A stretch of DNA of 64,000 nucleotides. Source: Taibaiella sp. GTDB taxonomy: Bacteria; Bacteroidota; Bacteroidia; Chitinophagales; Chitinophagaceae. Below the pieces are notes generated by a model. It saw nothing but the letters and a program-made list of their open reading frames with translations, did not search any database and was not told the DNA's origin. The position numbers were made by a program, and so were the translations under genes. The stretch covers positions 62,001-126,000 of the forward strand of contig JAEUVV010000003.1 in assembly GCA_016786705.1 (NCBI GenBank). Reading direction: 5' to 3'. Below, in pieces: positions 27,148 to 35,962 of the stretch. Each line of letters begins with the position of its first letter. The stretch's first letter is position 1.

Positions 27148-28275
27148 ATGACAGATTCGCAAGCTGCAACAGACACTCCGGTAGCCTATTTACTTTTAGA
27201 AGACGGAACATTATTCACCGGGAAACCCTTTGGAAAAATAGGGACTACGGGTGGAGAACTATGTTTCAACACCGGTATGACCGGTTACCAGGAAGTATTT
27301 ACTGATCCTTCTTATTCGGGCCAGATGTTAATCATGAATACCGCTTACGTAGGCAACTATGGGGTAAATGAAGTGGATGTGGAATCGGATAGGGTAATGA
27401 TCAAGGGCTTGATCTGCAAGAACATTACCGCAAGGTATTCCCGTATGACAGCTACCGGCTCCCTGAGTGATTACCTGATTAATAACGGCATTGTAGCTAT
27501 CCAGGACGTAGATACGCGCGCACTGGTACAACATGTGCGCACCAAAGGCGCTATGAACTGCATCATCTCTTCCGAGATAAGCGATGTGGCCCAATTAAAA
27601 GAACAATTAGCCGCCATTCCTAAAATGGAAGGCCTGGACCTGGCTTCTGAAGTAGGTACCAAAGTAGCTTATACCTTTGGTAATGAAAACGCCCCGATCC
27701 GGGTTTCTGTACTGGACTTTGGGGTAAAAAGAAATATGCTGCAATGTTTTGCGGACAGGGATGTATTTGTAAAAGTATTCCCGGGCAAGACCAATATCGA
27801 GGAGCTATTAGCCTTCCAGCCGGATGGTATCTTCGTATCCAACGGCCCCGGCGACCCGGCTGCTATGGACTACGCGGTAAAAACCGTGCAGGATATCCTG
27901 GCCAGTGGCAAGCCTATGTTCGGTATCTGTCTCGGCCACCAGTTACTGGCCCTCGCCAATGGCCTGAAAACTTATAAAATGCACCATGGCCACAGGGGAC
28001 TGAACCACCCGGTGAAAAACCTGCAAACCGGCTTGGGCGAGATTACTACCCAAAACCACGGTTTCTGTGTAGACGACGCTTCAGTAAAAGCCAATGAAAA
28101 TAAAATAGAAATTACCCATGTGAACCTGAACGATGGTACTGTAGAGGGTATAAAAATCAAAAATAAACCTGCCTTTTCGGTACAATACCACCCGGAAAGT
28201 ACGCCCGGCCCTTACGATTCCAGGTACCTGTTTGACGACTTCCTGAATCTGATCAACCAACACAAAAACAATTAA
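27148..28275 (+). CDS. carA: Carbamoyl-phosphate synthase, small (glutaminase) subunit
   Basis: A 375-residue amidotransferase subunit that hydrolyses glutamine and passes ammonia to the large subunit for carbamoyl phosphate synthesis (arginine and pyrimidines). The N-terminal CPSase domain (LLLEDGTLFTGKPFG, ...GMTGYQEVFTDPSY) is followed by a class I glutaminase domain with the nucleophile in GICLGHQ (Cys261) and the histidine-glutamate pair in QYHPESTPGP. carB is not in the window. The next gene starts 30 bases later and could share the transcript. Confidence 0.95.
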   Translation: MTDSQAATDTPVAYLLLEDGTLFTGKPFGKIGTTGGELCFNTGMTGYQEVFTDPSYSGQMLIMNTAYVGNYGVNEVDVESDRVMIKGLICKNITARYSRMTATGSLSDYLINNGIVAIQDVDTRALVQHVRTKGAMNCIISSEISDVAQLKEQLAAIPKMEGLDLASEVGTKVAYTFGNENAPIRVSVLDFGVKRNMLQCFADRDVFVKVFPGKTNIEELLAFQPDGIFVSNGPGDPAAMDYAVKTVQDILASGKPMFGICLGHQLLALANGLKTYKMHHGHRGLNHPVKNLQTGLGEITTQNHGFCVDDASVKANENKIEITHVNLNDGTVEGIKIKNKPAFSVQYHPESTPGPYDSRYLFDDFLNLINQHKNN

Positions 28276-28305
28276 TTTCACTACAAATTATAAGCTTTAG
28301 GTATC

Positions 28306-29256
28306 ATGGAAAAGGTTTTAGTAATAGGCGCAGGGGGTCAATTGGGCGTAGAACTTACATTGGCTTTAAGAGAAAAATTCGGTAAAGACAATGTGATCGC
28401 TTCGGATATCAGGGAGCCCCACGTTTTGCTGGCAGAGAGTGGCCCTTTCATCCAGCTGGATGTGATGAACTCCAACGCGGTAGCTGCAGTAGTGAAGAAA
28501 GAAAGCATCACACAAATCTATTTGCTGGCCGCCATTTTATCGGCCACAGGCGAGAAAAACCCGCTTTGGGCATGGGACATCAATATGAAGAGCCTGATGA
28601 ATGTCCTGGATATCTGTGTAGAGCATAAGGTATCTAAATTATACTGGCCGAGCTCTATCGCGGTGTTTGGTAATACCACTCCTAAAGACGATACCCCTCA
28701 AAAAACCATTATTGAGCCGACTACCGTTTATGGCATCAGCAAATATGCCGGTGAATTATGGTGCCAGTATTACTTTGAAAAATATGGCCTGGATGTACGC
28801 AGTATGCGGTACCCGGGACTGATCAGCTGGAAATCGGCACCAGGTGGCGGCACTACAGACTACGCGATCGATATTTATATCGAAGCCCTTAAGAAGCAAT
28901 CCTACGAGTGTTTCCTAAGCGAAAATACATATTTGCCGATGATGTATATGGATGACGCAGTGCGTGCTACATTAGAACTGATGGATGCGCCGAAAGAGTC
29001 TATCAGAAACAGGATGTCTTACAACCTGGCGGCAATGAGCTTTTCTCCTAAAGAAATCGCCGAAGCGATCAAAAAACGTATCCCGGAATTTACGATTTCG
29101 TATGCACCCGACTTCAGGCAGAAGATCGCCGATAGCTGGCCTTCAAAAATTGATGACAGCGAAGCTAGAAAAGACTGGGGCTGGAAACCGGAATATGACC
29201 TGGAAGCAATGACCGACGTAATGCTGGAAATGCTGAAAACAGTGAACAGGATTTAA
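28306..29256 (+). CDS. NAD-dependent epimerase/dehydratase family, L-threonine 3-dehydrogenase-like
   Basis: A 316-residue extended short-chain dehydrogenase. The Rossmann motif VIGAGGQLG (residues about 6-14) is at the N-terminus and the YGISK catalytic pair (Tyr144, Lys148) is preceded by SSIAVFG and followed by RYPGLIS. The stretch CYLSE/SENTYLPMMYMDDAVRAT is close to the short-chain-type L-threonine 3-dehydrogenases of Flavobacteria and animals, which make 2-amino-3-ketobutyrate from threonine. A UDP-galactose epimerase-like activity is the alternative. A terminator follows. Confidence 0.78.
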   Translation: MEKVLVIGAGGQLGVELTLALREKFGKDNVIASDIREPHVLLAESGPFIQLDVMNSNAVAAVVKKESITQIYLLAAILSATGEKNPLWAWDINMKSLMNVLDICVEHKVSKLYWPSSIAVFGNTTPKDDTPQKTIIEPTTVYGISKYAGELWCQYYFEKYGLDVRSMRYPGLISWKSAPGGGTTDYAIDIYIEALKKQSYECFLSENTYLPMMYMDDAVRATLELMDAPKESIRNRMSYNLAAMSFSPKEIAEAIKKRIPEFTISYAPDFRQKIADSWPSKIDDSEARKDWGWKPEYDLEAMTDVMLEMLKTVNRI

Positions 29257-29280
29257 AAGAATAAATAGATTGTAATAATA

Positions 29281-29311
29281 AAAATAGCCAGCTGGATCAG
29301 TTGGCTATTTT
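29281..29311 (+). terminator. Intrinsic terminator
   Basis: AAAATAGCCAGCTG pairs with CAGTTGGCTATTTT (one G-T wobble) around a GAT loop, followed by TTATTG. It ends the carA-epimerase transcript. Confidence 0.75.
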
Positions 29312-29339
29312 TATTGTAGCTTTATAAGTGCTATAATAA

Positions 29340-29388
29340 GTGAATAGTGAATAGTGAATAGTGAATAGCGAATAGCGAATAGTGAATA
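29340..29388 (+). repeat. Heptanucleotide tandem repeat, 7 copies
   Basis: Seven copies of GTGAATA, with GCGAATA in copies 5 and 6. Repeats of this kind can slip during replication. It lies between the epimerase terminator and the glyoxalase-like gene, 110 bases before the latter. Confidence 0.85.
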
Positions 29389-29440
29389 TTTGAGATTGCT
29401 CCATTGCGCTACGCTACAGTCGAAAGGACTTCAAGCATTA
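29389..29440. repeat. Fragment of a recurrent intergenic element
   Basis: The text GAGATTGCTCCATTGCGC...GTCGAAAGGACTT resembles an intergenic element (GAGATTTCTC...TCGAAATGAC) that I remember from many Bacteroidetes genomes. Related fragments lie at 41263-41302 and possibly 13936-13960 in this window. Confidence 0.4.
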
Positions 29441-29498
29441 ACCATCACTAATCACCTATCTCTTATTACACATTAACAACTAACAATTAATAAAAGTA

Positions 29499-29858
29499 AT
29501 GTTCAACGCCATACATCCCAAGCTCCCCATGCGGGATTATACAAGCACCCGGGCATTTTATGTCGGTCGGTTAGGCTTTACCCAACTTGGCGACCCACAT
29601 TTTGAGGCCTACCTTATGCTGAAAAAAGAAAATATAGAAATACATTTCTTTTTATTCCCGGAACTTGACCCTTTGGAAAACGACGGCCAGGTTTACATCA
29701 GGGTGGATAATATCGAACAACTCAACCAGGAACTACTGGCGCAAAATATCCGTTTCGCCGACCTGGGTAAACTCGCACTGAAACCCTGGGGCCAATGGGA
29801 ATGCGCCATACTCGACCCGGACCATAACCTGCTCACTTTCGGTCAGCCTGCGACATAA
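29499..29858 (+). CDS. Glyoxalase/bleomycin-resistance-like (VOC) protein
   Basis: A 119-residue single-domain vicinal oxygen chelate protein. The beta-alpha-beta-beta-beta repeats are visible: PKLPMRDYTSTRAFYVGRLGFTQLG, then ENIEIHFFLFPELDP, then GQVYIRVDNIEQLNQELLAQ and WGQWECAILDPDHNLLTFGQP. This order and length match the Ble/ShBle-like proteins that bind bleomycin-type drugs, or enzymes of the same fold. The function of this copy cannot be fixed. A terminator structure follows and the minus-strand scoB gene converges on it. Confidence 0.8.
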   Translation: MFNAIHPKLPMRDYTSTRAFYVGRLGFTQLGDPHFEAYLMLKKENIEIHFFLFPELDPLENDGQVYIRVDNIEQLNQELLAQNIRFADLGKLALKPWGQWECAILDPDHNLLTFGQPAT

Positions 29859-29861
29859 AAA

Positions 29862-29887
29862 ATCCCTGTTCTAAACAAAACAGGGAT
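29862..29887 (-). terminator. Terminator of the scoB transcript
   Basis: ATCCCTGTT and AACAGGGAT form 9-base arms around CTAAACAA. On the minus strand the hairpin is followed by a T run (from the A run at 29856-29862). It can also serve the glyoxalase-like gene at its right side. Confidence 0.7.
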
Positions 29888-29910
29888 GCTAGAACTATCA
29901 ATAAAGTAGA

Positions 29911-30567
29911 TTAAACTGTCATTTCTTTTACGTCTTCCGCAATCACCAGTCTGCCGGCTGTTTTCGCCTTAATCTCTTCGACCGTTACTCCCGGTGCATA
30001 TTCTTTCAATAAGAAGCCCTCCGGGGTGATTTCAAAATAACCCAGGTCGGTCACGACGCGTTTCACACACTTTAAACCGGTGATCGGCAAAGTACAGGCC
30101 GGCAATAATTTTGAATTACCTTCTTTATCCGTATGCATCATCGCTACGATAATATTCTTGGCCGCTGCAACGAGGTCCATTGCGCCGCCCATACCTTTTA
30201 CCATTTTACCCGGCACTTTCCAGTTAGCGATATCGCCCTGGTCTGAAACTTCCATAGCCCCCAAAACCGTCAGGTCTACCTTCCCTGCGCGGATCATACC
30301 AAAGCTCAGCGCGCTGTCAAAAAAGCTGCCACCGGTACGTAAAGTCACCGTTTGCTTACCGGCATTGATCAGGTCCGGGTCCACATTTTCTTCTGTAGGA
30401 AAGGGCCCGATACCCAGCATACCGTTTTCACTTTGCAATTCAATTTCAATATCTTCCGGAACAAAATTAGCCACCAGTGTAGGCACGCCTATACCCAGGT
30501 TGACATACATCCCGTCCTTAAGTTCTTTTGCAATGCGTTGTGCGATCTGCTCTCTGTTAAGCCCCAT
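29911..30567 (-). CDS. scoB: 3-oxoacid CoA-transferase subunit B, orphan
   Basis: A 218-residue subunit of succinyl-CoA:3-ketoacid CoA-transferase, which moves CoA between succinyl-CoA and acetoacetate. The catalytic-Glu motif SENGMLGIGPFP is present, after KDGMYVNLGIGVPTLVANF, and the later GAMDLVAAAKNIIVAMMH and EITPEGFLLKEYAPGVTVEEI parts match the family. The start at 30567 is favoured; the longer frame to 30615 adds a hydrophobic and unlikely extension. Subunit A is normally next to B, but neither neighbour here encodes it, so scoA must be elsewhere. Other CoA-transferase B subunits (such as 3-oxoadipate) are possible. Confidence 0.88.
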   Translation of the reverse strand: MGLNREQIAQRIAKELKDGMYVNLGIGVPTLVANFVPEDIEIELQSENGMLGIGPFPTEENVDPDLINAGKQTVTLRTGGSFFDSALSFGMIRAGKVDLTVLGAMEVSDQGDIANWKVPGKMVKGMGGAMDLVAAAKNIIVAMMHTDKEGNSKLLPACTLPITGLKCVKRVVTDLGYFEITPEGFLLKEYAPGVTVEEIKAKTAGRLVIAEDVKEMTV

Positions 30568-30637
30568 TTTATCGGTTTTAAAGATTTGTTTTAAGATGCT
30601 CCAAAAGTAGTACAATATTTCTATTTGGACAATAACA

Positions 30638-31576
30638 TTAATAGGTAAATTCCGCTTTGAAATTAACCCTTTCCCTCGCCTTGGTCACCACCTTCCAGTT
30701 ACCCCGGTATTGAATAAAAGAGGGAAGGAGATCATCACCAACCTGCCTTAAGGTAACATACATATCCACATCAAAATCATAACCTAAAGCGTCATAAGAA
30801 AGCGAATAATCCCTTGCGATAATAGAATAATCATTGGGATTGAACCAGGTGATAAAGCGGTTGATCACAACTTTTTTCCTGTATTCCGGTTTGGGCACCG
30901 CGGCAAATTTATAAGTTTCCACACCATTCTTTGTTTCGGCACTCAGGCTGAAATCGTACATTTTGGCTACATCTGGTTCAAAAATGCCGACCTTATTACC
31001 TATGAAAGGCAAACCCGGAATATTGGCGCCCGGGTTGAACATAAGGAGTTTCAACTGCACTTTACTTTTCTCCACACGGTTTAGGCCCGATAGCTCCCTG
31101 GACATGGATCCCCGAACTATATTATTTTCATTACACACCTTACCGCTTGTAAAAAACAGGCTTGCATACAATTGTGCCGTGAAATAATTATAAGCACCTT
31201 TTTTAGTATAAAAGTCACCGGTAACTTTTTCTTCCAGTGTTTTCATGGTCCGGCAACCATCCCGGTAGATCTGCTTGGTTTCACTCACCAAAGAGGCCGC
31301 ACTTTCTCCTTTTTTGTTGAGGCAGTTAATATAATTCTCTGCATTATAAGACTTTAAGCGCATCGTCTTAAAGGCCTTATAGAAAGTTGTGTCTTCTTTG
31401 ATCAGCCGGATGAAGTTCGGCACATCAAAGCCTTCATTCCTGGCCCGCACGATAAAAGTATCCAGGGTAATATTTTCAGAAAAAGCGGTAGTGTCCACCT
31501 CCTGGCCAAAGGAGGCAGTGGTGGTCAAAACCATTATCAGCGCACTCAATAATATAAATAAATAATTACGAAACAT
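30638..31576 (-). CDS. Hypothetical secreted protein, 312 aa
   Basis: I do not recognise a family. A signal peptide (MFRNYLFILLSALIMVLTTTASFGQ) leads the product, which is then periplasmic or surface-exposed. The first mature part (about 40-140) is helical with lysine and tyrosine; the second (about 170-312) is beta-rich (YEVDVDMYVTLRQV-like, FIQYRGNWKV). The start overlaps the end of ispD by 11 bases, so translation is probably coupled. It has no known link to isoprenoid synthesis. Confidence 0.75.
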   Translation of the reverse strand: MFRNYLFILLSALIMVLTTTASFGQEVDTTAFSENITLDTFIVRARNEGFDVPNFIRLIKEDTTFYKAFKTMRLKSYNAENYINCLNKKGESAASLVSETKQIYRDGCRTMKTLEEKVTGDFYTKKGAYNYFTAQLYASLFFTSGKVCNENNIVRGSMSRELSGLNRVEKSKVQLKLLMFNPGANIPGLPFIGNKVGIFEPDVAKMYDFSLSAETKNGVETYKFAAVPKPEYRKKVVINRFITWFNPNDYSIIARDYSLSYDALGYDFDVDMYVTLRQVGDDLLPSFIQYRGNWKVVTKARERVNFKAEFTY

Positions 31577-32261
31577 CTTGGCTGGATTGTAAAGCTGCTG
31601 CGAATAGGATATCTTCAGGAGTAGTAATCTTTAAATTAGACTTTTCACCGGCTACCAGGTGTACCTTAACGCCATATTGTTCCACCACACTGGCCTCATC
31701 GGTAAAGCCTGACTGGTAAGGCTGGTCAAATGCCGGTAAAAGTACTGCACCTTTAAAGGTCTGTGGTGTTTGCACTGCTCTCAAGCTTTCCCGGTCTACC
31801 ATCTTTGACCCCAGCTGCTCATCTACCTGGCGGATAGAATCCGTAACAGGCACCACCGGTATAGCACTGCCAAATTCCTTAGCGGCAGCATAGCAGTTCT
31901 GGATCAATGCAGTAGAAATCAAGGGCCTGACTCCGTCATGCACAAAAATAATGTCCGCTTCCGTAGTACCGCTCAAACCGTTTTTTACGCTTTCAAAGCG
32001 ACTACTTCCACCTGCTACGATTGTAATATCTATTCCTGAACTGAAATGTTGCAGCACACTATTTGCATAACTGAAATGAGACTGGGGCAATACCAGTACG
32101 ATCCGGATACCCGGAATGGCCTCTGCAAATGCATTGATGGCATAGTAGAGAACAGGTTTACCGTTTAGGGGTAAAAATTGTTTGGGAATGGCATTCTGCA
32201 TCCTCAGCCCCTGGCCTCCGGCTACAATAACGGCTACGGCATTCGTGTGTTCTTGTGTCAT
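31566..32261 (-). CDS. ispD: 2-C-methyl-D-erythritol 4-phosphate cytidylyltransferase
   Basis: A 231-residue enzyme of the MEP isoprenoid pathway that joins methylerythritol phosphate with CTP. The nucleotide-binding motif VIVAGGQGLRMQ...PKQFLPLNGKPVL is at the start, and the VHDGVRPLIS and VQTPQTFKG signatures follow at about 100 and 150. Length is normal. The following gene starts inside its last codons. No other MEP gene is in the window. Confidence 0.93.
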   Translation of the reverse strand: MTQEHTNAVAVIVAGGQGLRMQNAIPKQFLPLNGKPVLYYAINAFAEAIPGIRIVLVLPQSHFSYANSVLQHFSSGIDITIVAGGSSRFESVKNGLSGTTEADIIFVHDGVRPLISTALIQNCYAAAKEFGSAIPVVPVTDSIRQVDEQLGSKMVDRESLRAVQTPQTFKGAVLLPAFDQPYQSGFTDEASVVEQYGVKVHLVAGEKSNLKITTPEDILFAAALQSSQDVS

Positions 32262-32473
32262 TTTGGGTATTGTGCGTTCAAAATTAAATGAATCTGTTTA
32301 AATCCTGCTTTAAAAATGTAGCCATTGGTTATTTTATAACAGGTTATGACAGCGCTGGAGGGGTAATATTCTTAAAAGGATACTTAAAATTAGGCGCAGC
32401 GGGACTAAAAATAAAAGTAAAATATGGTTATACAGCCGTAAATAAATACTTTCGTGTATATATCTGAATTGTT

Positions 32474-33034
32474 ATGAAAAAGATCTTATTACTGCTTAAC
32501 GCAATGCTTTATTTCTTCACCAGCTGTTCCGCGCAGAAAGGCGGCGATAACACGCCTGTGCCTGAATCTATTTATGATTTCAAAATAGAGGGCCTGAGTG
32601 GAGAAACCATTGATTTTGCCCAATTTAAGGGAAAAAAAATACTGATTGTCAATACGGCTTCCAAATGCGGGCATACGCCCCAGTATGAAGAACTGGAGCA
32701 ATTGTATAAAACTTACGGGGAAAAACTGGTGATCGTGGGTTTCCCGGCCAATAATTTCATGTGGCAGGAACCGGGAAGCAACAAAGACATCGCGGAATTT
32801 TGTCAAAAGAACTACGGGGTAAGCTTCCCTATGGCTGCCAAGATCTCGGTTAAAGGAAAAGATATGGCCCCAATCTATAAATGGCTTACAGATAAAAAAT
32901 ACAACAAACTGGAAAACAGTAAGGTCAGCTGGAACTTCCAGAAATACCTTATAGACGAGCAGGGCAAACTGGTTAAGCACTTTGATCCGGCTACAAAACC
33001 ATTAAGCGCTGAAATTGTTAATGCTATAAAATAG
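32474..33034 (+). CDS. Glutathione peroxidase-family lipoprotein
   Basis: A 186-residue protein. The signal peptide ends in a lipobox (FFTSC, Cys18), so it is likely lipid-anchored, unusual for the family's usual cytosolic form but common in Bacteroidetes. The peroxidatic Cys65 lies in the motif NTASKCGHTPQYEEL, with GFPANNFMWQEPGSN and SWNFQKYLID further on, the glutamine and tryptophan of the catalytic site. It probably reduces peroxides using thioredoxin rather than glutathione. It precedes the DUF5074-like gene by 8 bases. Confidence 0.88.
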   Translation: MKKILLLLNAMLYFFTSCSAQKGGDNTPVPESIYDFKIEGLSGETIDFAQFKGKKILIVNTASKCGHTPQYEELEQLYKTYGEKLVIVGFPANNFMWQEPGSNKDIAEFCQKNYGVSFPMAAKISVKGKDMAPIYKWLTDKKYNKLENSKVSWNFQKYLIDEQGKLVKHFDPATKPLSAEIVNAIK

Positions 33035-33042
33035 TTCGGAAA

Positions 33043-34125
33043 ATGCTTAACTCAAAAATTGTTTATATAACATTTACAATTTTATCATTATCAATACTTT
33101 CTTGTGTAAAAGATAAGCCCAATAAAATAGGTTCCGGTCCTGATATTAATGATAATCCGAGAGTAATCATTGCCAATGAAGGCGTTTTCAATGGAGGCAA
33201 CGCCTCCCTAAGTTATATTGACCTAAGCACCCGAAAGACATACAACGATGTTTATTTTGCACAAAACGACCGGGTACTGGGAGACGTATTCCAAAGCATC
33301 ACCGGGGATGATAACAATCTCTACCTGGTCATCAACAACTCCAATAAGATCATCATCGTTGACAAAAAAACTTTCAAATACAAGTCGGAGATCAGCGTTT
33401 CGCAACCCAGGTACCTATGCCTCATTGGAAACAATAAAGCATTGGTTAGCAGCATGTACCGATCCAAACTTCAAGTAATAGACCTGAACACAAATCAAAT
33501 CACCAAAGAAATAAGCCTGCCTTATCCCAACACTGAGGGAATGGTCGCTTTAAACAACAAAGTATACATCTGCCCCTGGAATATCCAGTGTAACTATATC
33601 TATCAATTTGATATAGCCACCGAGCGCATAGAGGACAGCATTCACATCAGCGGTTACGCGCCTACACAGGCTATTGTAGATAAAAACAACAAGCTCTGGG
33701 TATTTGCCGGCAACCCGCACCTTAATATCCAGGCCAGTATCACACAATTAGACCCGAATAACAAACAAATACTTAAACAATTCACTTTCAATGGATCAGA
33801 AGAAATAATTAAACCAGTTTTCAATGCTGATAAAGATGCGTTCTACTACCTGGCAGTGATGTATTCCAGTAATTCAGCCACTGACTATAACGGACTATAC
33901 AGAATGAGCATTGAAGCTACCCAAACACCCGCAGAAGCCCTGGTAAAAGCACAGGCGCTTCAATATTTCTGGGGACTGGGCGTCAATCCTGAAAACGGAA
34001 ATATCTTCCTGGGCGACCCGAAAGGCTTCATCCAGAGCGGCACCGTGTCCGAATACACGGAACAAGGCGTATTAAAAAATACCTATACCGTTGGCCTGGG
34101 CCCGGGATTTTTCTACTTTGACTAA
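33043..34125 (+). CDS. YncE/DUF5074-like beta-propeller lipoprotein, BtuG-like
   Basis: A 360-residue lipoprotein (lipobox LSC, Cys21). The body shows repeated propeller strands, such as VIIANEGVFNGGNASLSYIDL, NNLYLVINNSNKIIIVDKKT and KALVSSMYRSKLQVIDLNTNQ, the pattern of DUF5074/YncE seven-bladed propellers. In gut Bacteroides the BtuG proteins of this class bind vitamin B12 outside the cell with very high affinity beside the BtuB transporter; I recall this as established. No btuB is adjacent, and other propeller lipoproteins of the class have unknown ligands. It overlaps the next gene by 8 bases. Confidence 0.72.
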   Translation: MLNSKIVYITFTILSLSILSCVKDKPNKIGSGPDINDNPRVIIANEGVFNGGNASLSYIDLSTRKTYNDVYFAQNDRVLGDVFQSITGDDNNLYLVINNSNKIIIVDKKTFKYKSEISVSQPRYLCLIGNNKALVSSMYRSKLQVIDLNTNQITKEISLPYPNTEGMVALNNKVYICPWNIQCNYIYQFDIATERIEDSIHISGYAPTQAIVDKNNKLWVFAGNPHLNIQASITQLDPNNKQILKQFTFNGSEEIIKPVFNADKDAFYYLAVMYSSNSATDYNGLYRMSIEATQTPAEALVKAQALQYFWGLGVNPENGNIFLGDPKGFIQSGTVSEYTEQGVLKNTYTVGLGPGFFYFD

Positions 34126-35905
34126 ACGTTTAAAATATAAAAAATGGTACCTGATTTGCCTTTTTATCCTGGGGCAATGTACCAACTATTGTATTGGACA
34201 AGAGACCATTAATCCCTATAAACTCATATTAGTTACCGATAAGCTCAAAACCGAAGTTTTACCCGGCACCTTTAAAGATACACTTGCATTGGTTGACGAG
34301 CTCAAAGCGCAACTAAAACAAGCACAGAGACAGGGCAAGCTGGCGGCCAATATTGATTCTGTACAGTATAGCAACGATACCGCAACTGCTTACCTCTATA
34401 GCGGGCAAACCTACAGGTTCGGTAAAATAAATTTTGATTCAATCCCGGCCGGCCTGCTCAACGTGACAGGCATCAGCGCAAATCAATATGCAAACAAACC
34501 CCTGGAGCCGCAAAAGATCACGCAGCTTATCACAAAGATATTGACCTATGCAGAGAACAACGGTTATCCCTTTGCTTCTATCGGGTTCAAAAACAGCCAA
34601 CTATCAAAAGAAGGGGTACTGGATGCCAGCCTGATCTATAGCCCAGGCAAAAAAATAATTATAGATACTATTGAAATACAAGGAAATGCAAACGTTAACT
34701 ATAGTTTTATTTTAAGCTACCTAGGTTTAAAAAACAAGCAACTCTATAATGAATCGGCTATAAAATCTATTTCCCGGAAAATCAGGGAATTGCCCTTTTT
34801 GCAGGAAGGCCAACCCTGGAACATGAGTTTTAACATCCTTAAAAATTCATTATATCTCTACCTGGACGAAAAAAGATCGAACCAGATAAATGCCTTACTG
34901 GGCTTTCAACCTAACAACCTGGAGACCGGCAAATTTTTGTGGACGGCTGATGTACAGATGTTATTGAACAATACCTTAGGTTATGGAGAGACTTTTTCCG
35001 CTGCTTATAAAAACCTCCAGGCTAAATCTCCCCAACTGGATATAGGCGCTATTGTGCCCTACATCCTGGGCAGCAAATTTGCCGTAGACGGGAAGTTTGA
35101 ATACTTCAAAAGAGACAGCCTGTTTGACCGGGTCACTTTTGAAGCCGGTTTACGCTACCAGTTTTCTGAAAAAGACTATTTAAGGTTCAGCTACCAGCAA
35201 TACAACAACCGCGTGCCTAACCCGGATACTGCTTTTGTGAGCGCCAATAAACGCCTGAGCAATAATGTAGATTTAAGCTCAAGGGGTTTTGGCCTTAACT
35301 ATGTGATGGACCGGACCGACTTCAGCTTTAACCCCAGGAAAGGCTGGACGGCAAGTTTAAACGTAACGGCGCTGAGGCGTACTATCCGAAAGAACGACCT
35401 GATACTCAGTATCAATGATGGCTTTGACTATAATACTTTATACGATACGGTCAACCGGCAACCCAACCAGTACCGCATCTCGGGCGACCTGCAATATTTC
35501 ATCCCCTTAAGTAAACAACTGGCCATAAGAACAGCCTATAGCGGCGCCTATATCGGCGGGCGCGACCTTTTCCAGAATGAACTTTACCAGATCGGTGGCT
35601 TTAAAGTGCTGCGGGGTTTTGATGAAAGAAGTATTTTTTCTAATCACTACCATATCTTTACGGCAGAGCTGAAGGCGATATTGGGCGAGCGGTCTTACTT
35701 TTCTTTATTTTCAGATTATGGCCGTTTTTTTACGCAATATAATATAATCGACCTCCGGCGAAGTGCGCTAAGTTTTGGTACCGGGCTGACCCTCGAAAAC
35801 AAATCGGGCCTGTTTAATATTATTGTCGCTTTGGGAAAATTTGACCAGGATCCGCTCCGCTTCCGCGATACCAAAATACATTTTGGCTACGTGACTTACT
35901 TTTAG
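34118..35905 (+). CDS. Omp85-family outer membrane protein (BamA/TamA-like)
   Basis: A 595-residue protein if started at TTG 34118. No ATG fits in frame: the reading frame opens with TTG triplets (34091, 34118), and the one at 34118 overlaps the stop of the previous gene by 8 bases (TTGACTAA). It would encode a signal sequence (KKWYLICLFILGQCTNYCIGQ). The N-terminal part (about 40-240) includes POTRA-like modules and the C-terminal part is a beta-barrel with the conserved VLRGFDERSIFSN motif of Omp85 proteins. It may insert or export other outer membrane or surface proteins. Smaller than BamA (about 800), closer to TamA-like or FhaC-like sizes. Confidence 0.82.
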   Translation: MTKRLKYKKWYLICLFILGQCTNYCIGQETINPYKLILVTDKLKTEVLPGTFKDTLALVDELKAQLKQAQRQGKLAANIDSVQYSNDTATAYLYSGQTYRFGKINFDSIPAGLLNVTGISANQYANKPLEPQKITQLITKILTYAENNGYPFASIGFKNSQLSKEGVLDASLIYSPGKKIIIDTIEIQGNANVNYSFILSYLGLKNKQLYNESAIKSISRKIRELPFLQEGQPWNMSFNILKNSLYLYLDEKRSNQINALLGFQPNNLETGKFLWTADVQMLLNNTLGYGETFSAAYKNLQAKSPQLDIGAIVPYILGSKFAVDGKFEYFKRDSLFDRVTFEAGLRYQFSEKDYLRFSYQQYNNRVPNPDTAFVSANKRLSNNVDLSSRGFGLNYVMDRTDFSFNPRKGWTASLNVTALRRTIRKNDLILSINDGFDYNTLYDTVNRQPNQYRISGDLQYFIPLSKQLAIRTAYSGAYIGGRDLFQNELYQIGGFKVLRGFDERSIFSNHYHIFTAELKAILGERSYFSLFSDYGRFFTQYNIIDLRRSALSFGTGLTLENKSGLFNIIVALGKFDQDPLRFRDTKIHFGYVTYF

Positions 35906-35924
35906 CGATTAAAATAGAAATTAG

Positions 35925-35932
35925 TACTTTTG
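35925..35932 (+). promoter_or_regulatory. Candidate -7 element before the DUF1015 gene
   Basis: TACTTTTG matches TAnnTTTG and stands 30 bases before the start at 35963. The -33 element is weak. Confidence 0.4.
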
Positions 35933-35962
35933 TGCGTTTCTGAAATTTTTTAAATTACCCAG

